Below, one piece after another: positions 1 to 6,588 of a stretch of 64,000 bases of DNA. Below the pieces are notes generated by a model. That model was not told the DNA's origin. It searched no databases and was given only the letters and a program-made list of their open reading frames with translations. Position numbers and translations under genes: made by a program. Source of the stretch: Streptomyces aculeolatus (GTDB taxonomy: Bacteria; Actinomycetota; Actinomycetes; Streptomycetales; Streptomycetaceae); the NCBI RefSeq assembly GCF_020400605.1, contig NZ_JAINRD010000015.1:1-64000 (forward strand). Direction: 5' to 3'. Positions within the stretch are counted from its first letter, which is position 1. The number at the start of each line of letters is the position of its first letter.

Positions 1-136
1 TCGTCGCACTCCGGAACCGAACCGGCCCCGTGGCAACCCGAAGAACTTTACGGATCCATGACGTCCTTGTCAAGCACCGTCGCGTGGACTCCGGTCATGG
101 TCGGTTGTCCCCGCTCCCTCCAGCGTAACTCCGCGA

Positions 137-142
137 TACGGT
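137..142 (+). promoter_or_regulatory. Candidate -10 box of the trp leader/trpS transcript
   Basis: TACGGT lies seven bases before the ATG of the leader peptide, the spacing expected for a leaderless actinobacterial transcript. There is no Shine-Dalgarno sequence before that ATG, which fits a leaderless start. I see no convincing -35 hexamer 17-18 bases upstream. Bases 1-136 hold no gene or other signal that I can support. Confidence 0.4.
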
Positions 143-149
143 GTGACGC

Positions 150-191
150 ATGACAGCACGTGCGCGTACCCAGCAGTGGTGGGCCGCCTGA
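150..191 (+). CDS. trpL: trp leader peptide (MTARARTQQWWAA) of the trpS attenuator
   Basis: A 13-codon ORF, ATG to TGA, with two adjacent Trp codons at 177-182 (codons 10 and 11) close to its stop. Tandem Trp codons in a short ORF just upstream of a tryptophan-related gene are the hallmark of ribosome-mediated attenuation. A ribosome stalling at these codons when Trp-tRNA is scarce would cover the first arm of a downstream hairpin set (182-254). The peptide itself probably has no function. Auxiliary trpS genes of Streptomyces are known to be controlled in this way. Here the codons, the hairpins and the gene order are all visible in sequence. Confidence 0.85.
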   Translation: MTARARTQQWWAA

Positions 192-239
192 CGGCGGCCG
201 ACCTCGGGGGCGTGCGTGCGCACGACTTCAACGGCCGCC
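182..239 (+). promoter_or_regulatory. Attenuator pausing (1:2) and antiterminator (2:3) arms
   Basis: Arm 1 GGCCGCC (182-188) overlaps the second Trp codon and the Ala codons. It pairs perfectly with arm 2 GGCGGCC (193-199), with the leader stop codon in the loop. Arm 2 extended by one base, GGCGGCCG (193-200), is also the exact complement of CGGCCGCC (232-239), which is arm 3. Pairing 2:3 excludes the terminator 3:4. The layout is the classical four-arm trp attenuator. Confidence 0.85.
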
Positions 240-254
240 GGTTCGGCGGCCGTT
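230..254 (+). terminator. Attenuator terminator hairpin (3:4) upstream of trpS
   Basis: A perfect 10-bp stem: AACGGCCGCC (230-239) pairs with GGCGGCCGTT (245-254) around the loop GGTTC. A short run of T follows. It ends 67 bases before the trpS start. It should form when the leader peptide is translated to its end, that is, when charged tRNA-Trp is plentiful. Confidence 0.8.
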
Positions 255-321
255 TCGCGTGGCTCTCCTCCTCGCCGGCCGTCGATGCGGCGGTCCTCGG
301 CAGCGGATGAGAGGGACGACG

Positions 322-1383
322 ATGACGACGTACGGATCGCGGGGCTCGCGGGTACGGATCTTCAGCGGGGTGAAGCCCACCGGGCACCTGACGCTCGGGA
401 ACTACCTGGGTGCCGTGCGGCGCTGGGTCGAGGTGGACCAGCATCAGGCCGACGCGCTGTTCTGCGTCGTCGACCTGCATGCCATGACCGTGTCGTACGA
501 GCCCGCGCGGCTGCGGCGGCTCAGTCGGCAGGCCGCGCAGCTGCTGCTGGCCGCCGGGCTCGACCCCGAGGTGTGCACCGTCTACGTGCAGAGTCACGTG
601 GACGAGCACGCGCGGCTGTCGTACCTGCTGGAGTGCACCGCCGCGGACGGCGAGATGCGGCGGATGATCCAGTACAAGGAGAAGGCCGCGCGGGAGCGGG
701 CCAAGGGCGGGAGCGTGCGGCTGTCGCTGCTGACGTACCCCGTGCTCATGGCCGCCGACATCCTCGCCTTCGACGCCGACGAGGTGCCCGTCGGCGACGA
801 CCAGGCGCAGCACGTGGAGCTGGCGCGGGACCTGGCGCAGCGGTTCAACCAGCGCTACGGGCGGGTGTTCACCGTGCCGCGCGTCACCCGTCCGTCCGTC
901 GCCGCGCGGGTGATGAACCTCCAGGACCCCGCCGCCAAGATGGGCAAGTCCGACGACGGGCCGTCGGCCCAGGCCGGCATCGTGCATCTCCTCGACGAGC
1001 CCGACACCGTGCGGCGGAAGGTGATGCGGGCCGTGACGGACAGCGGGAGCGAGGTGGCCTACGACCGGGAGGCGCAGCCCGGGGTGGCGAACCTGCTGGA
1101 GATCCTGGCCGGGTGCAGCGGGCGGAAGCCGGCGGAGCTGGCCGGCGAATACACGTCGTACGGGCAGCTCAAGCGCGATACGGCAGAGGCCGTGGTGGAG
1201 GCGCTGCGGCCGGTGCGGGAGCGGCACGCGGAGCTGAGTGCCGACCCGGCGTACGTCGAGGACGTGCTGCGGCGCGGGGCGGAGCGGGCCCGGGGGATGG
1301 CGCGGCCGCGGGTGGACGCGGCGTACGAGGCGGCCGGGCTGCTGCCCGCCTTCGGCGCGGTCAGTTCGCCGGGCGGATCGTGA
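322..1383 (+). CDS. trpS: Tryptophanyl-tRNA synthetase, attenuator-controlled
   Basis: Class I aminoacyl-tRNA synthetase (353 aa) that charges tRNA-Trp in the cytoplasm. Seen: the HIGH-type motif in PTGHLTLGN (about residues 19-27) and the KMSKS-type loop as KMGKS (206-210). The length is close to bacterial TrpRS. I chose ATG 322 because AGAGGGA precedes it at a good distance; ATG 307 is an in-frame alternative. The trp attenuator directly upstream suggests the inducible, auxiliary TrpRS of Streptomyces rather than the constitutive one. That family includes enzymes conferring indolmycin resistance (known for the family, inferred here). The 3' end overlaps the convergent lipoprotein gene by 23 bp. 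Confidence 0.93.
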   Translation: MTTYGSRGSRVRIFSGVKPTGHLTLGNYLGAVRRWVEVDQHQADALFCVVDLHAMTVSYEPARLRRLSRQAAQLLLAAGLDPEVCTVYVQSHVDEHARLSYLLECTAADGEMRRMIQYKEKAARERAKGGSVRLSLLTYPVLMAADILAFDADEVPVGDDQAQHVELARDLAQRFNQRYGRVFTVPRVTRPSVAARVMNLQDPAAKMGKSDDGPSAQAGIVHLLDEPDTVRRKVMRAVTDSGSEVAYDREAQPGVANLLEILAGCSGRKPAELAGEYTSYGQLKRDTAEAVVEALRPVRERHAELSADPAYVEDVLRRGAERARGMARPRVDAAYEAAGLLPAFGAVSSPGGS

Positions 1384-2179
1384 CGCTGCCGTCCGCGGTG
1401 GCGGCCTCGATGCGGTGCGGGCTGGCCGGGTCGCGGGGGACGGAGACGTCGGTGCTGCCGTCGCGTACGTCGGTGCTCACCCGGTACGGCGCCTTCGGCA
1501 GCTCCAGCGTCAGGCCGCCGTCGCGGGACTCGGCGGTGACCTGGTCCGGGGTTTCGGTGAAGCCCAGGTGGAGGCTGCCGTCGCCGAGTGAGGCGGTGAC
1601 GCGGGCGGCGGTGAGGTCCGTGGCGCGGACGGAGCCGTCGCGGGCGTCGACGTCGACGGGGCCGGCTGCGCCGTCGATGCGTACGGAGCCGTCGCGGGCC
1701 TCGATGTTCAGGGGGCCGCCGGCGTCCGCGACCTCGACCGCGCCGTCGATGCTGGTGATGTCGAGGCGGGTGTCGAAGCCGGTCGCCTCGATGCGGCCGT
1801 CGCTGCTGTCGACCTTGACGTCGAGGTCCCGCGGGACCTCGACGCGGTAGCGGGAGTCGCAGCTCACGATGACGCCGCTGCACTTGGTGCGGAAGCGGAG
1901 GGTGTCACCCTCGACCGACCACTTGGTGCCGACGTCGCCGTTCCACTTCTCCGCCTTGAACCAGCGGGTGACGGCGATCTCCCCGCCCTCGCGGTCGACG
2001 GGCACCAGCTCCACGGCGGTGTCGTCGGCGTCGATCGTGAGAGTGGTGGCGTCGGCGCCTATCCGGAAGGTGCGGTTCTCGGCTTTGCCGTCGCCGACCG
2101 ACTGGGTGCAGGCGGTCGCGGTGGCGGCGAGGGCCAGTGCGAGCGCGGGGAGGGCGAGGGTCGCGGGCTTCGGCTTCAT
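1361..2179 (-). CDS. DUF4097-type beta-repeat lipoprotein
   Basis: Predicted surface lipoprotein of 272 aa. A basic/hydrophobic signal peptide ends at Cys24 in the context ATAC, a slightly unusual lipobox. The rest is a run of short beta repeats of the pattern G-x-[VL]-x-[VIA]-x-D, such as IDADDTAVEL, SSDGRIEATG and ARDGSVRIDG. This is typical of DUF4097 (putative adhesin-like beta-helix proteins). The function is unknown; in many actinomycetes such genes sit beside two-component systems, as here. TAGCGT lies eight bases before the ATG, so the mRNA may be leaderless. It is convergent with trpS. Confidence 0.75.
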   Translation of the reverse strand: MKPKPATLALPALALALAATATACTQSVGDGKAENRTFRIGADATTLTIDADDTAVELVPVDREGGEIAVTRWFKAEKWNGDVGTKWSVEGDTLRFRTKCSGVIVSCDSRYRVEVPRDLDVKVDSSDGRIEATGFDTRLDITSIDGAVEVADAGGPLNIEARDGSVRIDGAAGPVDVDARDGSVRATDLTAARVTASLGDGSLHLGFTETPDQVTAESRDGGLTLELPKAPYRVSTDVRDGSTDVSVPRDPASPHRIEAATADGSVTIRPAN

Positions 2180-2282
2180 GTCGTACGACGCTACGGACGC
2201 GGCGGCCCGCGCCCCATCCTGCGGGCCACCGGGCGCGGGTGGGGGTAACCCCCGGGTGGGCGGCGGTGCTTGCGGGGTGGGG

Positions 2283-4037
2283 TCAGGGGTCGGCGTCAAC
2301 CTTGTCCTTGTGGGAGAGGCGGCCGTCGGTGAAGCAGAGGCGGTAGGACGGGTCGAGGGTGAAGGGGGTGGTGCGGTAGATGAGGCACTCGTCGGTGCCG
2401 GGCGGGTCGGCGGGGGCGGCGGCCGGGAGGGTGTTGACGTCGGCCTCGTAGGCGGGGAGGCGGGGCTCGACGGCGTCGCGCGACTGGCCGATGCGCAGCG
2501 TGTCGTACGTGTCCGCGTCGAGGACGGCGCGGTACGAGGTGTACAGGTCGGCGCCGAAGAGGAGCACGCCGAGGACGACGGTGCCGACGACCGGGACCCA
2601 GATCGCGTCGACGATGCCGCGGCGTACGCGGCGGCGCGCGGCGGCAAGTTCGCGCCGGGCCGCGTACTCGCGCGGCGGCGCGGGGGCGGCGCCGGGGGTG
2701 AGCGGGAGCCGGGCGGTGACGGCGAAACCGCCGTCCACAGGCTGTGCACGGAGCGTGCCGCCGGCGAGGCGGACGCGCTCGTCCAGGCCGACTAGCCCGT
2801 ACCCGCCCGAGATTTGTGAGGCTTTCAGGGGTTTTGCGGCGCTGGCCGGTGGTGGCCCGTTGGCGACGGTGACCTCGGCGTGGTCGGTGTCCCGGCGGAG
2901 GCGGACGGTCACGGGGGCGCCCGGGGCGTGCTTCGCCGCGTTGGTCAGGGCCTCCTGGACGACGCGGTGGATCGCCCGGTCGGCCACCGGAGGCAGCGGA
3001 GCGGCTTCCGGCGGGGTGCGGGGCGCGTCCTCGCCGCGTACCAGCTCCACCTGCATCCCCGACGCCGCCGCGCGCTTGACCAGCTCCTCCACCCTGTCGT
3101 CCGCCGGGTGCACCGGCGCGCCCTCGCCGTCCTCCCGGAGCACGCCGATGACCTCGCGCAGCCGCTCGGTGGCGGTCGCCGCGGCCTCGCGCAGTTCGGC
3201 GGCCTCCTTGCGGGCGGCGGCGTCGAGGCCCGGGGAGACCTGGAGGGCCGCGGCGCGTACGGCGATGAGGGTCAGCTCGTGACCGAGGGAGTCGTGCATG
3301 TCGCCGGCGATACGGGAGCGCTCGCGCAGCCGGGTGCGGTCGGCGGCCAGCTCCTGCTCGCGCTCCAGCCGCTCGGCCAGCTCCCAGCCGGTGCTGATGA
3401 GCGCGGCGTGCTGGCGCGCGTACCGGCCGAGCAGCCACGGGAGCACCATCGCGAAGAGCACGGTGAGCACGAGGGTCGCCCAGCCGGAGAACGTCGCGTC
3501 GGGGACGGCGCGGGCGAGTACCAGGCCGGCCGCGGCGATCGCGCCGAAGAGCAGCAGCGCGCTGCGCGGGCGGTCCGTGCGGCGGCCGAGGAGGAAGGAG
3601 AGGGCGACCTGCGCGAGGACGAACTGGTTGGTGAACAGCTCGGGGGTCGCGGCCAGGGCCAGCCCGGCGGGGATCGCGGCGGCGAGCAGGGGCCGGGTGC
3701 GGCCGGCGGCGACGGCCAGGGCGAGGAGGGGGACGGCGGCGACGCGTATCCAGCGCAGGTCGACGCCGGCGGCCTGCTCGGCGCCGGGGAGGCCGCTCGC
3801 GGTGACGGCGGGGAGGGTGAGGACCAGCCAGAGGAGCAGGTCGGCGGCGCGCTCGCTGCGCAGGACGCGGCGGAGCGCCGGCGGGAGGGCGGGGCGGCGG
3901 CGCCCGGGGCGGTCGCCGCCGGAACGGTCGCCGTCGGGGCGGTCGCCCGCGGGGCCGGTTGTGCGGGGGCGGGCGGGGCGGAGGCGGTCGGGCAGCGTGC
4001 GACGCAGGGTGCCGGGCAGCCGGTCGGTGCCGGTCAT
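2283..4037 (-). CDS. NarL/DesK-type sensor histidine kinase with C-terminal TM and extracytoplasmic tail
   Basis: Membrane histidine kinase of 584 aa. Order: cytoplasmic Pro/Arg-rich N-terminus, about five TM segments (residues 65-215), a HisKA_3 dimerisation motif RIAGDMHDSLGHE with the phospho-acceptor near His248, an N box EALTNAAKHA (about 363-372) and a G box GGYGLVGLDERV (about 401-412). Unusually the protein continues: a linker, a further TM segment (about 469-488) and an approximately 95-residue C-terminal domain with two Cys that should lie outside the membrane. Leaderless start: TACCGT ends six bases before ATG 4037. The probable partner is the NarL regulator at 4855-5580. The promoter carries the shared TGAC-N4-GTCA box at 4075-4086. 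Confidence 0.88.
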   Translation of the reverse strand: MTGTDRLPGTLRRTLPDRLRPARPRTTGPAGDRPDGDRSGGDRPGRRRPALPPALRRVLRSERAADLLLWLVLTLPAVTASGLPGAEQAAGVDLRWIRVAAVPLLALAVAAGRTRPLLAAAIPAGLALAATPELFTNQFVLAQVALSFLLGRRTDRPRSALLLFGAIAAAGLVLARAVPDATFSGWATLVLTVLFAMVLPWLLGRYARQHAALISTGWELAERLEREQELAADRTRLRERSRIAGDMHDSLGHELTLIAVRAAALQVSPGLDAAARKEAAELREAAATATERLREVIGVLREDGEGAPVHPADDRVEELVKRAAASGMQVELVRGEDAPRTPPEAAPLPPVADRAIHRVVQEALTNAAKHAPGAPVTVRLRRDTDHAEVTVANGPPPASAAKPLKASQISGGYGLVGLDERVRLAGGTLRAQPVDGGFAVTARLPLTPGAAPAPPREYAARRELAAARRRVRRGIVDAIWVPVVGTVVLGVLLFGADLYTSYRAVLDADTYDTLRIGQSRDAVEPRLPAYEADVNTLPAAAPADPPGTDECLIYRTTPFTLDPSYRLCFTDGRLSHKDKVDADP

Positions 4038-4074
4038 GCGGCCACGGTACGGCGGGCGGGGGGCGCCGGGCACC

Positions 4075-4109
4075 TGACGAAAGTCATGGTGGGGTCCTGT
4101 CTTCCGTGC
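4075..4109. promoter_or_regulatory. Tandem operator boxes shared by the histidine kinase and dedA promoters
   Basis: Box TGACGAAAGTCA (4075-4086) has palindromic TGAC/GTCA arms. A degenerate copy, TGTCTTCCGTGC (4098-4109), starts 23 bases further on. Read leftward, the first box starts 37 bases before the histidine kinase -10 (TACCGT, 4049-4044). Read rightward, the second box starts 37 bases before the dedA -10 (TAGCGT, 4135-4140). The same geometry is found upstream of the PAP2 gene at 18091. This is a probable response-regulator binding region. Confidence 0.6.
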
Positions 4110-4147
4110 GCGGCGGAGGTGCGGGCCGCGTTCCTAGCGTGAGCCGC

Positions 4148-4912
4148 ATGAATGACGCGATCATCCACGCCGTCGAGGGCGTGGTCAGTACTCCGTGGGT
4201 GTACCTGGCGCTCTTCGGCATCGCCGCGCTGGACGGCTTCTTCCCGGTGGTGCCGAGCGAGACGCTGGTGATCACGCTCGGGGTGTTCGCCGCGGCCGAC
4301 GGACAGCCGGACGCGTTGCTGGTGGCGGTGGTGGCGGCCCTCGGGGCGCTGACGGGCGACCACATCTCGTACCTCATCGGCCGGCGCGCGGGGCCGCGGA
4401 TCTTCGACCGGCTGCGGCCGGGGAGCCGGGCGCAGCGGGCGTACGAGCGGGTGGGGCGGATGCTGGCGGAGCGGGGCGGGCTGGTGCTCGTCGTGGCGCG
4501 CTACATCCCCGGCGGCCGGACGGCGGCCACGCTCACGACCGGGGCGACGGGCTTTCCGCGCCGGACGTTCACGCGCTACGCGATCCTCGCGGCGGTGACC
4601 TGGGCCGCGTACGGGACGACGCTCGGCTATGCCGGCGGCGCGGCCTTCGAGGACGAGCCGCTGCGGGGGGTGGCGCTGGGGCTGGGCCTCGCGTTCGGCA
4701 TCACGCTGCTGCACGAAGGCGTACGGGCCCTGCGGATACGGCGGCGGGCGCGCGTGGACGCCGCGGCGGGCGTGCCGCACGGGACCGCGGCTCGGGTCGC
4801 CGACGACGCCGGGACCGCCGACGCGGACGGCACCGGGCGCGGCAGCGGCCGGGGTTACGCCGAGCCGTGCGCCGAGGGGTCCGCGTCCTCGGCGACCAGC
4901 CCCGCCTCGTAG
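4148..4912 (+). CDS. DedA family membrane protein
   Basis: Integral membrane protein of 254 aa of the DedA/SNARE-associated superfamily. Seen: the conserved [F/L]P.[P/V]E-type segment GFFPVVPSETLVITLG (about 33-48), the GD(H/Y)xxYxxGRxxG motif GDHISYLIGRRAG, and the ARYIPGGR re-entrant motif RYIPGGRTAATLTTG. Members translocate undecaprenyl phosphate or other lipids and support membrane homeostasis. Translation starts at ATG 4148, seven bases after TAGCGT, so the mRNA is probably leaderless. It lies between a histidine kinase and its probable response regulator, and it shares operator boxes with the kinase and with a PAP2 phosphatase gene. This makes an envelope lipid-carrier role attractive (inference). 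The 3' end overlaps the convergent regulator gene by 58 bp. Confidence 0.85.
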   Translation: MNDAIIHAVEGVVSTPWVYLALFGIAALDGFFPVVPSETLVITLGVFAAADGQPDALLVAVVAALGALTGDHISYLIGRRAGPRIFDRLRPGSRAQRAYERVGRMLAERGGLVLVVARYIPGGRTAATLTTGATGFPRRTFTRYAILAAVTWAAYGTTLGYAGGAAFEDEPLRGVALGLGLAFGITLLHEGVRALRIRRRARVDAAAGVPHGTAARVADDAGTADADGTGRGSGRGYAEPCAEGSASSATSPAS

Positions 4913-5580
4913 GCGAGGATGGCGGCCTGGACCCGGTTCTTCAGCTCCAGGCGGGCCAGCACCTGGCTGACGTACGCCTTCACGGTGCCCTCCACCAGGT
5001 GCAGCCGCGCGGCTATCTCCGCGTTCGACAGCCCGGCGCCGACGAGCGCCAGCACCTCGCGCTCCCGCGGGGTGAGCGCCGCGGTCCGCTCGCGCGCCTC
5101 CTTCTCGCGGGTCAGCCGGCCGCCGCTGACCCGCTGGATGACGCGGCGGGCGACGTGCGGCGAGAGGTACGAGGCGCCGCCGGCGGCGGCGCGGACGGCG
5201 GCCATCAGCTCGTACGGATCACCGGACTTGAGCAGGAAGCCGGCGGCGCCGCTGTCGAGGGCGCCGGCGATGTACTCGTCCTCGGAGAACGTCGTGAGCA
5301 TCACCACCGCCGTCTCCGGCGCCGCGCGGCGCAGCTCGGCGGCGGCGCCCAGGCCGTCGAGCACCGGCATGCGGATGTCGAGCAGGGCGACGTCGGGGCG
5401 GTGCCTCCGGGTCAGCTCGACCGCCTCGCGGCCGTCGCCGGCCTCGGCGACGACCTCGATGCCCTCCGCGGCGGTGAGGATGGCCCGCACGCCGCCGCGG
5501 ACCATGGCCTCGTCGTCGGCGAGCAGGACGCGGATCGGTCCCCGTCCGGGCGGGGGCGGGTCGTGGGGCTGCGGTGTCAT
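4855..5580 (-). CDS. NarL/FixJ-type two-component response regulator
   Basis: Response regulator of 241 aa. The N-terminal receiver domain has the acidic pocket ADDE (residues 21-24) and phospho-acceptor Asp68 in ALLDIRMP. The C-terminal LuxR-type HTH (about 168-230) contains LTPREREVLALV and NAEIAARLHLVEGTVK. It starts 11 bp after proC on the same strand, so it is likely co-transcribed with proC. Only dedA separates it from the histidine kinase at 2283-4037, its probable partner. I propose that it binds the TGAC-N4-GTCA boxes upstream of that kinase, dedA and the PAP2 gene at 18091 (inference). Confidence 0.9.
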   Translation of the reverse strand: MTPQPHDPPPPGRGPIRVLLADDEAMVRGGVRAILTAAEGIEVVAEAGDGREAVELTRRHRPDVALLDIRMPVLDGLGAAAELRRAAPETAVVMLTTFSEDEYIAGALDSGAAGFLLKSGDPYELMAAVRAAAGGASYLSPHVARRVIQRVSGGRLTREKEARERTAALTPREREVLALVGAGLSNAEIAARLHLVEGTVKAYVSQVLARLELKNRVQAAILAYEAGLVAEDADPSAHGSA

Positions 5581-5591
5581 CGCCGGCTTCC

Positions 5592-6419
5592 CTACGCGCG
5601 CTTGCCGTCGGGCGCCGGACCCGTGCCCAGCTCCCTGCTGCGGTCGCGGGCCGCCTCGATCGCCGCGATCAGGGCCGCCCGTACGCCGTGGTTCTCCAGC
5701 TCACGGATCGCGTTGATCGTCGTCCCGGCCGGGGAGGTGACCGCCTCGCGCAGCTTGACCGGGTGCTCGCCGCTGTCGCGCAGCATGACCGCCGCGCCGA
5801 TGGCGGCCTGCACGATGAGGTCGTGGGCCTTCTCGCGCGGCAGGCCCAGGAGGATCCCGGCGTCGGTCATGGCCTCGACGAGGAAGTAGAAATACGCCGG
5901 GCCGGAGCCGGACAGCGCCGTGGCCGCGTCCTGCTGCGCCTCGGGGACGCGCAGCGTCTTGCCCACGGGCTTGAAGATCTCCTCGGTCCGCACCAGGTGC
6001 TGCTCCACGGCGTGCTTCCCGGCGGAGATGACGCACATGCCCTCGTCCACGAGCACCGGCGTGTTCGGCATGACGCGCACCACGGGTGCGCCCTCCGGCA
6101 GCCGCTCCTCGAAGAAGGCCGTGGGGACGCCGGCGGCGGCGGAGACGACCAGGCGGTCCGCCGGCATGTGCGGCGCGAGGTCGTCCAGCAGCGTGCCCAT
6201 GTCCTGCGGCTTGACCGTGAGGATGAGGGTGTCGGCGCGCTTGGCGGCGTCGCCGTTCGAGACGGGCTCGACGCCGTAGCGATTGCGGAGCTCTTCGGCG
6301 CGGTCCGGGCGGCGGGCGGTCACGAGCAGGTCGTCGGGCGACCAGCCGGCGCGGATCATGCCGGAGAGCAACGCCTCGCCGATCTTTCCGGCGCCGAGTA
6401 CGGCGACTTTCTGGGTCAT
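5592..6419 (-). CDS. proC: Pyrroline-5-carboxylate reductase
   Basis: Cytoplasmic NAD(P)H-dependent enzyme reducing pyrroline-5-carboxylate to proline, 275 aa, the usual length. Seen: the N-terminal Rossmann motif VAVLGAGKIGEALLSGM. The C-terminal dimerisation domain carries the family signature around SGSGPAYFYFLVEAMTDA and SPAGTTINAI. ATG 6419 was chosen over in-frame codons at 6428 and 6449 because the Rossmann fold begins there and GAGG stands about nine bases upstream. The response regulator gene follows after 11 bp. A DnaA-box-like TTATCCACA lies at 6459-6467 in the upstream region. Confidence 0.95.
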   Translation of the reverse strand: MTQKVAVLGAGKIGEALLSGMIRAGWSPDDLLVTARRPDRAEELRNRYGVEPVSNGDAAKRADTLILTVKPQDMGTLLDDLAPHMPADRLVVSAAAGVPTAFFEERLPEGAPVVRVMPNTPVLVDEGMCVISAGKHAVEQHLVRTEEIFKPVGKTLRVPEAQQDAATALSGSGPAYFYFLVEAMTDAGILLGLPREKAHDLIVQAAIGAAVMLRDSGEHPVKLREAVTSPAGTTINAIRELENHGVRAALIAAIEAARDRSRELGTGPAPDGKRA

Positions 6420-6458
6420 GCCGTCCATCCTCGCACCGCCGCCCGACACCCCGCGAAG

Positions 6459-6467
6459 TTATCCACA
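6459..6467 (+). promoter_or_regulatory. DnaA-box-like sequence upstream of proC
   Basis: TTATCCACA, the classical DnaA box sequence, lies 40 bases upstream of the proC start. It is a single copy, so it may be incidental. Confidence 0.35.
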
Positions 6468-6492
6468 GGCCGGACCAGAGGCCGGACCGCGG

Positions 6493-6588
6493 GCCCGCGG
6501 CACCCCCGGCCGCGACCCCGGCCACGCCCGGCCGGACCCGGGGTGCGGCCGGGGCCCGCGGCCGCGGCGGTCTGCGGGCCCCGGCGGC
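6493..6588. terminator. GC-rich inverted-repeat region downstream of the MMPL gene
   Basis: The 169-bp gap between MMPL and proC is almost pure G/C. It contains nested inverted repeats, for example CCCCGGCC (6516-6523) with GGCCGGGG (6547-6554), and CCGCGG palindromes. No T-tract is visible. It probably acts as a structure-based terminator for the leftward MMPL transcript. Confidence 0.35.

Noticed and set aside
66..136. -35 elements (TTGTCA near 67, TTGTCC at 105) for the trp leader promoter
   Set aside because: Their spacing to the -10 at 137 is far from 17-18 bases, so neither can be supported.
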